A stretch of 42,132 nucleotides of DNA from CAWVWD01 sp045106825 (GCA_045106825.1 JBGCFH010000009.1:1-42132); one strand, 5' to 3'. Positions 1 to 8,615 are shown, counted from the stretch's first letter. Numbers and translations are program-made. The notes: a model not told the origin generated them from the sequence alone.

Positions 1-26
1 CTCTTTATGATTCTATGTGGTTTACA

Positions 27-96
27 GTAGCGGCTGCTTTAGCTGCCGTATGAGTTTGTGATATTTTCGGCAGCCCCGAGGACTCGGGGCCGTTAC
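27..96. repeat. REP-like inverted repeat, GTAGCGGCTG family
   Basis: The outer arms (27-48 and 68-96) pair as AGTARCGGC...TGCCG. Each arm also holds its own small hairpin: GGCTGCTTTAGCTGCC on the left, CCCCGAGGACTCGGGG on the right. A cleaner member of the same family lies at 38468-38533. It looks like a repetitive extragenic palindrome and could end transcription of whatever lies left of the window. The rest of 97-289 is AT-rich and holds no gene that I can see. Confidence 0.6.
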
Positions 97-289
97 TTAG
101 CATCAAAATATTCAAAACCACGTAAAATCATAAAGAACCATAACTTTACAGATACTAACAAAAATAACACTTGGATATATTCAGATTGATTTTTCTTTAA
201 AGAGATGTTAATGAAAAAATTATACTATAATTTTTTCATAGTCAATTTTCAATTGTCCACTCATATTTATTTCACTATAAAAAACTAAT

Positions 290-327
290 ATAATGATTGG
301 TAATTAATATTAATTATCAATCATTAT
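290..327. promoter_or_regulatory. 38-bp AT-rich palindrome upstream of fbp
   Basis: Positions 290-327 form a self-complementary sequence with a single mismatched pair (300/317). The centre is TAATTAATATTAATTA and the flanks are AATGATTG and CAATCATT. It ends 53 bases before the fbp start codon. Its size and symmetry suit a dimeric regulator site or a cruciform. There is no T-run, so a terminator is less likely. The function is inferred only from position and symmetry. Confidence 0.4.
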
Positions 328-380
328 TCAGCGGCATAATTTTACTTTCCTTTAATTAGCTGCGAAACACGAACAACATA

Positions 381-1394
381 ATGGGTAGAATTGTAACACT
401 TGATGAGTTTATCATTGATAGACAAAAAGATTTTCCTTTTGCCAGCGGAGAACTTACAGGACTTTTACGTGACATTGGTATTGCTACAAAAGTTATTAGC
501 CGAGAAGTAAATAAAGCAGGTTTAATTGACATTTTTGGTGAAGCAGGACAAGGTAATGCTTCTGGAGATGATGTTCAAAAATTAGATGTTTTATCAAATG
601 ATTTGATGACACACTTCTTGAGAAATAGCGGTGAATGTTGTGGTATTGCTTCGGAAGAAGAGGAAGGTTTTGTTGCTTTTAAAAATAAAGTTGGAAAATC
701 TGGTAAATATGTCGTTGTTTTTGATCCTTTAGATGGTTCATCGAATATTGATGCAAATGTCCCGATTGGAACTATTTTCGGTATTTATCGCCGCAAATCT
801 GAAGTATCGGAAGTTGCTCAGTTAGATGATTTTTTACAACAAGGAAGTGAACAAGTTGCTGGAGGCTATGTGATGTACGGTTCTTCTACGATTTTGGCTT
901 ATACAACTGGCCGTGGAGTGAATATCTTTACATTAGATACTTCAATTGGAGAGTTTTGCTTATCACACAAGAACCTGAAAATGCCAAAAACAGGTAAAAT
1001 CTATTCTGTCAATCAAGGTTATTATATCAAGTTCGACTTAGAAATGCGTCGTTACATTGATTATTGTAATGATAAAGCTCACCGTTTGCGTTATATCGGA
1101 ACGATGGTTGCTGACATTCATAGAACGTTGATAAAAGGTGGGATTTTTATTTATCCTGCTATGATTGGTTATCCGAATGGTAAGCTACGTTTATTGTATG
1201 AATGTAATCCGCTATCATTCTTAATCGAACAAGCTGGCGGCAAATCTATTGATGGTAATCGTCGTCGAATTATGGATATTCAGTTGACGGAATTACACCA
1301 AACTTCTTCAATCATTATGGGTTCTGAAGAAATGGTGGAAAACTTTGAGAAGTTTGTCGCAAAATATAGTGCTTCACCTTATGCAACGATTTAA
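381..1394 (+). CDS. fbp: fructose-1,6-bisphosphatase class I
   Basis: This enzyme hydrolyses fructose 1,6-bisphosphate to fructose 6-phosphate in the cytoplasm, the committing step of gluconeogenesis. The 337-residue length is normal for class I enzymes. The metal-binding signature FDPLDGSSNID lies around residues 114-124 (D115, D118), preceded by the acidic run SEEEEG near residue 91. The substrate-binding region GKLRLLYECNPLSFLIEQAGG lies in the C-terminal third, of which YECNPLSFLIEQAGG is the recognisable core. ATG at 381 is the first in-frame start and gives the usual N-terminus MGRIVTLDEF. A 38-bp palindrome sits just upstream. The next gene follows on the same strand after 98 bases, so the two could share a transcript, but they have no metabolic link that I can see. 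The family call is firm. Confidence 0.97.
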   Translation: MGRIVTLDEFIIDRQKDFPFASGELTGLLRDIGIATKVISREVNKAGLIDIFGEAGQGNASGDDVQKLDVLSNDLMTHFLRNSGECCGIASEEEEGFVAFKNKVGKSGKYVVVFDPLDGSSNIDANVPIGTIFGIYRRKSEVSEVAQLDDFLQQGSEQVAGGYVMYGSSTILAYTTGRGVNIFTLDTSIGEFCLSHKNLKMPKTGKIYSVNQGYYIKFDLEMRRYIDYCNDKAHRLRYIGTMVADIHRTLIKGGIFIYPAMIGYPNGKLRLLYECNPLSFLIEQAGGKSIDGNRRRIMDIQLTELHQTSSIIMGSEEMVENFEKFVAKYSASPYATI

Positions 1395-1492
1395 GAATTT
1401 TTGAAATGCCAACACACAAGTCTTTATTGTATCACAACTTTTGTAATTTCGATGTTGTTTTATAAACAATTATCAAATCAAAAATCATAAAA

Positions 1493-1870
1493 ATGTTTTG
1501 GAATAAATCAAAAACAAAAGATACATCAACTGCTTCCATCAATTGGCAATTGTTGAATACAGCAGATGGATTAGAAGCGGTGAAGGAAAAATCAACAACA
1601 AAGACACAAGTGATATTCAAACATTCGACACGTTGTTCTATTAGTTCAATGGCAAAAAGACGACTGGAACGTACTTGGAATATTGAAGATGAAAAAGTTG
1701 ATATTCACTATTTAGATTTAATTGCTTATCGCAATATTTCTAATCAAGTTGCGGACGATTTTGGTGTAACACACGAATCTCCACAAATATTGATTATCAA
1801 AGATAAACAAGCTATTTTTCATACGTCACACAACTATATTTCAACGGATGTGATTGAAGAGTATATTTAA
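1493..1870 (+). CDS. ytxJ: YtxJ-family monothiol bacilliredoxin
   Basis: This is a 125-residue thioredoxin-fold protein of the YtxJ (DUF2847) family. Family members take part in bacillithiol redox chemistry by removing bacillithiol from S-bacillithiolated proteins. The family motif is visible as FKHSTRCSISSMA, with a single active-site cysteine at residue 48. The cis-proline side of the fold is represented by HESPQILIIKD near residue 98. The cysteine is followed by Ser-Ile-Ser rather than the Pro-Ile-Ser I recall from Bacillus proteins, so a monothiol mechanism is inferred. No bacillithiol synthesis gene is present in the window. A bidirectional terminator lies between this gene and the convergent aroC. 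Confidence 0.85.
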   Translation: MFWNKSKTKDTSTASINWQLLNTADGLEAVKEKSTTKTQVIFKHSTRCSISSMAKRRLERTWNIEDEKVDIHYLDLIAYRNISNQVADDFGVTHESPQILIIKDKQAIFHTSHNYISTDVIEEYI

Positions 1871-1925
1871 ATCTACTGTTGAAATTGTCATATTGTTTTT
1901 GACGAATTAGAAATTTATTATAATC

Positions 1926-1968
1926 AAAAAAGACTTGTTGAGTAGTTATACTTGACAAGTCTTTTTTT
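1926..1968. terminator. bidirectional rho-independent terminator
   Basis: The sequence AAAAAAGACTTGT pairs with ACAAGTCTTTTTTT across a loop of about 16 bases. The A-run and T-run on the two sides let it act in both directions. It lies between the convergent ytxJ and aroC, as expected. Confidence 0.85.
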
Positions 1969-2000
1969 ATGAAATCTTTAAACTTAAACTTAAACCTAAA

Positions 2001-3080
2001 TTACAATTTCGTTACTCGTTGTCTTAATAAAAAATCCGCAATCGTCAAAGCAGCCATTGCTTCCACAATCGGAACAGCTCTCGGCAACACGCAAGGATCA
2101 TGACGACCTTTTCCTGTTACAATCGCTTTTTCGCCTTCGATATCGACCGAATCTTGAGCCGCTACAATTGTTGCTACTGGCTTAAAAGCTGCTCGAAAAT
2201 AAATATCCATTCCATTAGAAATTCCGCCTTGAATTCCACCAGAATAGTTAGTTGTTGTTTCGATATTTCCATCATTATTCACAAAAGTATCATTGTGTTC
2301 CGAACCTCGCATTGTGATTCCATCGAAGCCGGAACCATATTCAAAACCTTTGCAAGCGTTGATACTTAACATTGCTTTGCCAAGTTCAGCGTGTAATTTA
2401 TCGAAAGCTGGTTCGCCCAAACCTGCTGGACAATTGTTGATAACAGCCGTTACAACGCCGCCGATTGTGTCGCCATCTTTTCGTACTGCTTTGATTAAAT
2501 CAATCATTTCTTCCGCTTTCGCTAAATCAGGACAACGAACTGGCGTATTTTCCACCAAAGATAAATCCAACTCCGAATACGTTTTATCGACTTTCACCGA
2601 ACCAACTTGACTAACGTAACCTATGACTTCAACGCCAAAGTGCTTCAACAATAATTTCGCCACAGCTCCAGCAGCAACTCTTGCTGCCGTTTCTCGTGCT
2701 GACGAACGTCCGCCGCCACGATAATCACGAATGCCGTACTTTATATGATATGTATAATCTGCGTGTGAAGGTCTGAATTTATCAGCAATATGACTATAAT
2801 CTTTTGACTTTGCATCTGCATTATAAATTATCATTCCGATTGGTGTTCCAGTCGTTTTACCTTCAAAAACGCCTGATAAAACCTCGATTTTATCGGCTTC
2901 TTTTCGTTGTGTTACGATTTTTGATTGTCCAGGACGACGACGTGCTAATTCGCTTTGAATGAATGCTTCATCAAATTCAATTCCTGCTGGACAACCGTCA
3001 ATGATTACGCCCAAACCTCTTCCGTGCGATTCGCCAAAAGTGGTGATATTAAATATTTTTCCAAATGTATTTCCTGCCAT
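2001..3080 (-). CDS. aroC: chorismate synthase
   Basis: This enzyme converts 5-enolpyruvylshikimate 3-phosphate to chorismate, the last step of the shikimate pathway, using reduced FMN. The 359-residue length is standard. The N-terminal signature TFGESHGRGLGVIIDGCPAG is present with the conserved histidine at residue 19. The second signature RGGGRSSARETAARVAAGA lies around residues 121-139, and the third, RHDPCVLPRAVPIVEAMAA, around residues 326-344. It starts at ATG 3080 (reverse strand) and diverges from the lipoprotein gene at 3334. The 253-base gap between them contains a GTTGCG-type short tandem repeat. The family call is firm; no other shikimate gene is nearby. Confidence 0.98.
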   Translation of the reverse strand: MAGNTFGKIFNITTFGESHGRGLGVIIDGCPAGIEFDEAFIQSELARRRPGQSKIVTQRKEADKIEVLSGVFEGKTTGTPIGMIIYNADAKSKDYSHIADKFRPSHADYTYHIKYGIRDYRGGGRSSARETAARVAAGAVAKLLLKHFGVEVIGYVSQVGSVKVDKTYSELDLSLVENTPVRCPDLAKAEEMIDLIKAVRKDGDTIGGVVTAVINNCPAGLGEPAFDKLHAELGKAMLSINACKGFEYGSGFDGITMRGSEHNDTFVNNDGNIETTTNYSGGIQGGISNGMDIYFRAAFKPVATIVAAQDSVDIEGEKAIVTGKGRHDPCVLPRAVPIVEAMAALTIADFLLRQRVTKL

Positions 3081-3087
3081 GATTTGT

Positions 3088-3116
3088 GTTGCGAGTTACG
3101 AGTTGCGTGTTGCGGG
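3088..3116. repeat. short degenerate tandem repeat (GAGTTGCG-like units)
   Basis: Units resembling GTTGCGAGTTACGAGTTGCG follow each other immediately upstream of the aroC start codon. They are followed by a CTCTGCG/CATCTCTGCG stretch around 3127-3150. These belong to the short tandem-repeat type seen at several other gaps in this window. The rest of 3117-3333 shows no gene. Confidence 0.45.
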
Positions 3117-3333
3117 TTTTGAAAACCTCTGCGACTTTGCATCTCTGCGTTTAATATAAAAAAACGAAGATAAGGTGGTTTTTGATTTTGATTGAATTTT
3201 AGACTTTGGTCTTAACAGATTTGTATGTATTTCTATAAAAATTCAACATTCGTAGGTTTTTGGTTTGGAATAAATAGATTATGTGTAAGTTTAAAATTGT
3301 AAATATATTTTTCAACTCCAAATCTATTATTCG

Positions 3334-3969
3334 ATGAAAATCAATAAAATAATAATCGCATTTCTCTGTATTATCTTAACAATCAGTTGTAATTGGCAAA
3401 AAGTAGAATCTGTTGAACCTGAAAACTCAGAAACAGCAACACCAGAAGTACTTTTGGAAGAAGAAAAACCTTCTCGTAGTATTGATATATCATATATAAA
3501 AGGAAGTCGTTATGATAAAGATATTGTTAGTCAATTGTATGAGGAAGTATTAGAAAAAGATGCTGCTTTGAAGGCGTTGAATGATAAAATAGTTGGAATG
3601 TCAAGTATGCAAAACGATAGTTTACGAGCATTTAATAATTATGCATCTCAAAATTCGGATTATTGGGAAGATACCAAAAACTATATTAATCAAATCCAAG
3701 ATGAAGCCTTGAAAGCAAGTACAGCAAAAGCTTTTGAAGATTTACAAAAGGCATTTAATAATAAAATTGCTGTTCATGAAAGTGCTAAAGCAACGATTGC
3801 TAAAAAGTCTATTGCTTTGCAAGATAGATTTCTGGTGATGAAATTAATGATTACACAAGCGATGATGAATAATTATCAAAAGAATGAATTACCTGATATA
3901 CAACCGATGAATGATTTGATAAAGGAATATGATAAGTTGATTCAAGAAGCGGAGCAAATGAGTCAATAA
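3334..3969 (+). CDS. putative lipoprotein, helical, unknown function
   Basis: I do not recognise this 211-residue protein. The N-terminus MKINKIIIAFLCIILTISC is a lipoprotein signal with the lipobox cysteine at about residue 19, so it is probably anchored in a membrane facing the periplasm or surface. The residues after the cysteine are acidic and low in complexity (SVEPENSETATPEVLLEEEK). The remainder is predicted by eye to be mostly helical with long charged heptad-like stretches, for example LYEEVLEKDAALKALNDK and KAFEDLQKAFNNKIAVHE, and could form a coiled coil. A 25-codon reading frame overlaps its stop codon as TAATG. The neighbours give no clear functional link. Confidence 0.75.
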   Translation: MKINKIIIAFLCIILTISCNWQKVESVEPENSETATPEVLLEEEKPSRSIDISYIKGSRYDKDIVSQLYEEVLEKDAALKALNDKIVGMSSMQNDSLRAFNNYASQNSDYWEDTKNYINQIQDEALKASTAKAFEDLQKAFNNKIAVHESAKATIAKKSIALQDRFLVMKLMITQAMMNNYQKNELPDIQPMNDLIKEYDKLIQEAEQMSQ

Positions 3970-4043
3970 TGAAAGATAAAATACTTGACTGGATAAATGA
4001 GAATTGCTTTACAGATAAGGCTTTGTTAGTAGTAAATGTTTGA
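3969..4043 (+). CDS. possible 24-residue small protein, translationally coupled
   Basis: An ATG at 3969 overlaps the TAA stop of the preceding lipoprotein gene (TAATG) and opens a 24-residue frame, MKDKILDWINENCFTDKALL and four more residues, ending at TGA 4041-4043. The stop-start overlap is the arrangement seen in translational coupling. The peptide has no recognisable motif. It may be a chance frame or the remnant of a longer gene. Positions 4044-4422 contain no gene that I can support; they are AT-rich. Confidence 0.2.
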   Translation: MKDKILDWINENCFTDKALLVVNV

Positions 4044-4422
4044 AATATTGTGTTTTAGAAGAGTATTTCCTTATTTAATTATCTTAATTCAAATGGTTTT
4101 AAAATAAAATTTCTTTAAATTTGGTGTGACATTTTCTTCTTTAGTGAGATACATATGTGTAAATGAATTTTTCCGTCAAAAGTATTTCATTTGAAATATT
4201 CAATAAATGATTTAAAAACAGAAATGAAAATAAATACCTTAACAATCTCCGATAGTAATAATTTCCAACTTTTGCATTATTGTTCAATAATCAATTCATA
4301 TAATTTTCTATTCGGTTTCAAGTTCAAGTGTATCTTATCTTTCAAGCATTAAGTGAAATTTGACATAATAAAACAATTAGCTAAAATACAATATAATAAT
4401 TTTTACAACCGGATAAAATCGT

Positions 4423-4444
4423 CTTTGACCAATATTAGTCAAAG
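4423..4444 (+). promoter_or_regulatory. small hairpin/operator-like inverted repeat upstream of lodA
   Basis: CTTTGAC (4423-4429) and GTCAAAG (4438-4444) form a perfect 7-bp inverted repeat with an 8-base spacer. It ends 25 bases before the lodA-like start codon. It could be a regulator binding site or a leader hairpin. There is no T-run. The role is inferred from position only. Confidence 0.35.
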
Positions 4445-4469
4445 AAAACCATCCTAAAAACCATGAATT

Positions 4470-6452
4470 ATGATTACGTATGAAATTCACCCCAAAATCG
4501 GGGTTGCTCGTGTTGGTAATAGTCCAACAGACTTTTATTTAGCACCAGAAAGTGTTGGAGGTTTGCCAATTGCTTGTGAAAAAACAGGCGAACCTTTAAT
4601 GACTGAAGATGGTACTTATAAATTTGAAAAAAAATATAAAGACGAATTAGGTCGTATTAAAAAGCAAGCTGCAAGATTTCAGATTTTTAAGCGTGCAGGA
4701 TTAACTACCAGCTTAGTTAAACTAACGGATGATGATATTGAAAAAATATCTTGGACTGTTCACATTGCTAATAAAAAAGCAGTCTGGTACACTTTTTCAG
4801 AATTACAAGGAGATTTAGAATTTGGAGAATCCAATAGTTATAAAAATCAAGGTATTGGAGTAAATAATCCTGATGTAAAAGAACCAGAAAAAAGAAAAAA
4901 ATTAATTATTGATCCAGGTCCAAGAACGATTGATCAACCTCACAATTCAGTTCCTATTTCTCGTGATAATATTCCTTCGGATTACAAATTTGGTTCGTTT
5001 CCTAATAAAGATAGTGGTGGTACTATCATTAAGACTTTGGGCGAATTACGAATGGATAAAGACGGAAACTTGATTACACTTCCTGGATTTGGAAATGTAA
5101 CTGGTGACGCTGACATTACTACTTTTAGAGGTGCGGCTGGATATTGGGATGATATTGCAGATGGATATGTTTTAGCAACAATACATTTTAAAGATGGTTC
5201 TTCTATTAACGTAGAACCTTCCTGGTTACTTGTCGGAAGCCCAAAATTTGCTCCTGAATTAGTGAATATTACGACATTGCACGATACAATGTATAATACT
5301 GCTGTTAGAAAAATGAATAGTGATCCTCATATATTTTCAGGAAAAGAAACTGGTGATGCCTTTCCTAAATATGATGGTTATACACCATTAAATGGATTTA
5401 ATCCTGATTACGAAGTTGATTATACAACACAAATAAAACCTATTATTGATAGAATGGCAGGTTACCGATGGGTTGCAGATATTCCTTATTTAGCATCTAT
5501 GACCAATCCAAACTTTGATATGGGAGATTGTTCTGAAGAGATAAAAGAGAAACGAATGAATTACTTTAGATATTTTCGAGTTCCTGTATTACCTGAAGAC
5601 TATGATGAATGGATGCACAAAGTTTCTCATGGACCAAATCAACTCTTTTCTACTTTTGATGGAAATCCTTTATTACCACTTAATTCAGGTGATAATTCTG
5701 TTGCTAATGATAATCATATTTATAAATTTGAAACACTTTCTCCAACTCAGTTCTTTTTTATGAATCAGTGGGCAGAAGGAAAATTTGTACGGAATAAAAA
5801 CCTATCAAAATTTTACATACAACAATTAGATGAAGCAAGTGTCGGAAACTGTACAGGTGCTCCTTTTTCTCCTGGAATTGAAACAACTTGGATTGTTAGA
5901 AATGCACCGATTTATTCAAAGGCTTTCACATTAAAATTAGCTCACTTTGAAAATGGTTACGAAGCTTTATCTGCATATTATTTAGAGAATGGATTGAGCA
6001 TAAGTGCTGATGAAGCAGAAGGACAAGGTTGTGAACCGGGTGACTTAACTAAAAGAATGGCGATTCCGTGGCAATCTGATTTTGCAGATTGTTCCTTACA
6101 AACACCTAATATCACAATGCCTAATGCTAATCAAGGTAGTGGCGGTATTCAAATTCCGCCGAGTTATCAAGTTTACTGGTGGCCACCACAAAGTCCAATG
6201 CATGTAATGTCAGGTAGTATTGAAGCGGCAGAACAAGTATTAGATGGACCTTTTACTAAAGATATAATTACTCCAGCAGGTGTGAGAATTCCTTATCAAA
6301 GAGGAATAGATGGTTTTTCTGAGATGATAAAAAACTGGTCACGATTAGGTTTTATTGTTAATCAAGGGTCAGAAGATTATCCATATTTTGTTGAGAAAGA
6401 ACGAGATTTCTTATTCTTTGGTCAACTTAATAATAATAAGCAAAATTCATAA
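4470..6452 (+). CDS. LodA-like CTQ-dependent amino-acid oxidase
   Basis: This 660-residue protein belongs to the LodA/GoxA family. Characterised members oxidise free amino acids (lysine at the epsilon amine, or glycine), releasing ammonia and hydrogen peroxide, and carry a cysteine tryptophylquinone made from their own residues. The N-terminus YEIHPKIGVARVGNSPTDFY is the family opening. The block GCEPGDLTKRMAIPWQSDF (about residues 520-538) is the strongest signature. C541 and W570 or W571 (YWWPPQSP) are the likely cofactor residues. D537 lies four residues before the cysteine, the same spacing as D512 and C516 of Marinomonas LodA. No signal peptide is visible. The LodB-like partner follows after 137 bases. 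The substrate cannot be read from the sequence. The family call is strong; lysine specificity is not established. Confidence 0.9.
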   Translation: MITYEIHPKIGVARVGNSPTDFYLAPESVGGLPIACEKTGEPLMTEDGTYKFEKKYKDELGRIKKQAARFQIFKRAGLTTSLVKLTDDDIEKISWTVHIANKKAVWYTFSELQGDLEFGESNSYKNQGIGVNNPDVKEPEKRKKLIIDPGPRTIDQPHNSVPISRDNIPSDYKFGSFPNKDSGGTIIKTLGELRMDKDGNLITLPGFGNVTGDADITTFRGAAGYWDDIADGYVLATIHFKDGSSINVEPSWLLVGSPKFAPELVNITTLHDTMYNTAVRKMNSDPHIFSGKETGDAFPKYDGYTPLNGFNPDYEVDYTTQIKPIIDRMAGYRWVADIPYLASMTNPNFDMGDCSEEIKEKRMNYFRYFRVPVLPEDYDEWMHKVSHGPNQLFSTFDGNPLLPLNSGDNSVANDNHIYKFETLSPTQFFFMNQWAEGKFVRNKNLSKFYIQQLDEASVGNCTGAPFSPGIETTWIVRNAPIYSKAFTLKLAHFENGYEALSAYYLENGLSISADEAEGQGCEPGDLTKRMAIPWQSDFADCSLQTPNITMPNANQGSGGIQIPPSYQVYWWPPQSPMHVMSGSIEAAEQVLDGPFTKDIITPAGVRIPYQRGIDGFSEMIKNWSRLGFIVNQGSEDYPYFVEKERDFLFFGQLNNNKQNS

Positions 6453-6519
6453 AGACAATAATGGATGTTGAAATTTTTTAGATCTAAAATTATTTCAATT
6501 GCTTTTTAAAATAAGTAGT

Positions 6520-6546
6520 AGAGTGTCGAAGTCTTTTCGGCACTCT
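6520..6546 (+). other. intergenic hairpin between lodA-like and lodB-like genes
   Basis: AGAGTGTCGAA (6520-6530) pairs with TTCGGCACTCT (6536-6546) around a 5-base loop, with one G-U pair. No T-run follows, so it is more likely to be a partial terminator or an mRNA-stabilising stem that sets the ratio of oxidase to maturation enzyme than a full stop. This role is inference. Confidence 0.5.
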
Positions 6547-6589
6547 AACTTAAATCTATCTTATTTATCAACCAAATCAACTAAATACT

Positions 6590-7936
6590 ATGAAAAAGAA
6601 CTCAATCCAGTATGATATATTAATAATCGGAGGAGGACCAGCTGGTACTTCTGCAGGAATGACTGCACTCAAAAGAAAAGGGACAAAAGTTGCTGTTATC
6701 GAAAGTTCTAATTATTCTAATTATAGAATTGGAGAATCTTTAACACCTGGTGTTCGACCACTTTTAGAATATCTCAATGTTTGGGAAAATTTTAGAAACG
6801 AACAATCCTTAGATGCTTTTGGTAGTCGTTCTGTTTGGGGAAGTGATCAAGTGGAAACATTAGATTATATGTTTACAATACATGGTCAAGGTTGGAGTTT
6901 AGATAGACTTAGGTTTGATAAAATGTTGGCTGAAAACTTTAAAAAACAAGGTGGCGAATTATTTATCTCTACAAAGTTTTTAAGAAGTAGTTTTTCTGAT
7001 GGTATTTGGATAGTTGAATGTCAAGATGAAAACGGCAATATTTTTCAGATAAAAGCAAAATACTTGATAGATGCAACGGGACGAAAAGGATTGATTGCAC
7101 GACAACAAGGTGCAACTCGTAAAGTATTTGATAAACTAATTGGTGTTGCTTGTATCGGAACATTTGATTCGGACACGAATATAGAACATTTTCTATCTGT
7201 AGAAGCTTGTAGTTATGGTTGGTGGTATGTTTCTCCTTTGCCAAATAATAAGGTGGCTGTCGTTTTAATGAGCGATTCGGACGTTATTAGCCAATTAAAA
7301 GCAGTACAATCTCAACAATTTTTTCAATTACTTTTCTCAACTAAACATACTCAAGAAAGAGTGAAAAATATATCATTTGGTGATGTTCCTACTGCCTTTT
7401 CTGCTTTTTCATCTTATCTAACCAAAATGGGAAGTGATAACTGGATAGCGATTGGCGATGCTGTTGCTTCACACGATCCGCTTTCTTCTACGGGTATTCC
7501 TCACGCTATAAGTAGTGGTATTCATGGTGCAAGAGTTGCGGATGATTTTTTGTTTGGTGACGGAATATTATTACCATATTACGAAAAAGGTATTCAGGAA
7601 AATTATATGCAATATTTAAAAACTCGTTCAAAATATTATGTAAAAGAAAGAAGGTGGCACGATGAAATTTTCTGGAAACGTAGAACAACTCCAGTTATGC
7701 TTAATCCACATACACATATTATTAAAAATGATAACAAAGAAATTTTGAATTTTACCCAAACAACTTACTTAACAAAAACATATAGTCAAAAGCTACTTAA
7801 ATATTGTGAAACTAAAATTGAAATGCATCAAGTTGTTAATCGTTTCGCCAAAGAATATCCACAATTTCCAGATGAAAATATCATCTTAGGACTTCAAGAG
7901 TTAGTAATTTCTAAACATATAAATGTATGTCGTTAA
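6590..7936 (+). CDS. LodB-like FAD-dependent maturation enzyme
   Basis: This is a 448-residue flavoprotein of the tryptophan-halogenase-like/geranylgeranyl-reductase-like superfamily. The dinucleotide-binding motif IIGGGPAGTSAG lies at residues 12-23. The second FAD motif NWIAIGDAVASHDPLSSTG lies around residues 284-302, with the GD pair at 289-290. The halogenase signature WxWxIP is not intact: the corresponding stretch reads GWWYVSPLP, which argues against halogenation. Known LodB proteins are needed to form the quinone cofactor of LodA, and the gene directly follows a lodA-like gene. That role is therefore the best reading, by family and position. No N-terminal signal is seen, consistent with cytoplasmic maturation. 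Confidence 0.85.
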   Translation: MKKNSIQYDILIIGGGPAGTSAGMTALKRKGTKVAVIESSNYSNYRIGESLTPGVRPLLEYLNVWENFRNEQSLDAFGSRSVWGSDQVETLDYMFTIHGQGWSLDRLRFDKMLAENFKKQGGELFISTKFLRSSFSDGIWIVECQDENGNIFQIKAKYLIDATGRKGLIARQQGATRKVFDKLIGVACIGTFDSDTNIEHFLSVEACSYGWWYVSPLPNNKVAVVLMSDSDVISQLKAVQSQQFFQLLFSTKHTQERVKNISFGDVPTAFSAFSSYLTKMGSDNWIAIGDAVASHDPLSSTGIPHAISSGIHGARVADDFLFGDGILLPYYEKGIQENYMQYLKTRSKYYVKERRWHDEIFWKRRTTPVMLNPHTHIIKNDNKEILNFTQTTYLTKTYSQKLLKYCETKIEMHQVVNRFAKEYPQFPDENIILGLQELVISKHINVCR

Positions 7937-8105
7937 ACGTAAATTTTATTATAAAAAATAATAATTCTGAAATTGTTACTTACGAATAGTCATTGATATC
8001 AATATGATTTGAATCATATTTTTGATAGCTATTTTTTATTAATTTAGTATTTGGATTTCAATGTTATATCTAAAGTATACGTAAAAAAGAGCTAAACGAT
8101 TATCA

Positions 8106-8615
8106 ATGCAACAAACCGAAGAACATTTAATTGGTCACGAAATACGACCTCGATTTAAGGTCGAGACTTCTCTTACGATTGAAGAGTTGGTGATGAAGAT
8201 TGATACCAAATTAAAGGAAGAAAATGCTTTGTGTAAAGGTCATATTTTTCATGGTTATGCGAAGTTGTATGCACTTGTTGAAGAAGAGCATTTTTGGTCA
8301 CCTCATTTGACAATCACATTTGAAAATATTGATAATCAAACAGTTATAAGAGGTTTGTATGGGCCAAGAGCAACAGTTTGGACAATGTTCGTTTTCTTTT
8401 ATGCGTTGTTGTCTTTTGTCATTTTGATTGTTTTGATAATTGGTTTATCATATTGGAGTTTGGGAAAATCGACTTATATCTTGTGGTGGATTCCTGTTTT
8501 ATCTGCGATTTTAGGTTCGTTGTATTTTATTGCTTATTCTGGTCAACAATTAGGAAAAGATGAAATATTAACGATTCATCATTTTTTGGAAGAAAGTACT
8601 GGTTTGAGTATTTGA
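8106..8615 (+). CDS. small two-TM membrane protein, unknown function
   Basis: I do not recognise this 169-residue protein. An N-terminal soluble part of about 85 residues (residues 1-88) contains the strand-rich segment HLTITFENIDNQTVIRGLYG. Two hydrophobic segments follow: FVFFYALLSFVILIVLIIGL (about residues 95-114) and ILWWIPVLSAILGSLYFIAY (about 124-143). A short soluble tail (GQQLGKDEILTIHHFLEES) closes it. The layout suggests an inner-membrane protein with both ends on the same side. The gap from lodB is 169 bases with no obvious hairpin, so co-transcription with the lodA-lodB pair is possible but unproven. Its stop codon lies inside the repeat that follows. Confidence 0.7.
   Translation: MQQTEEHLIGHEIRPRFKVETSLTIEELVMKIDTKLKEENALCKGHIFHGYAKLYALVEEEHFWSPHLTITFENIDNQTVIRGLYGPRATVWTMFVFFYALLSFVILIVLIIGLSYWSLGKSTYILWWIPVLSAILGSLYFIAYSGQQLGKDEILTIHHFLEESTGLSI

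Noticed and set aside
6590..7936. flavin-dependent halogenase
   Set aside because: The WxWxIP motif is not intact, and the neighbour is a LodA-like oxidase, which fits the LodB role better.
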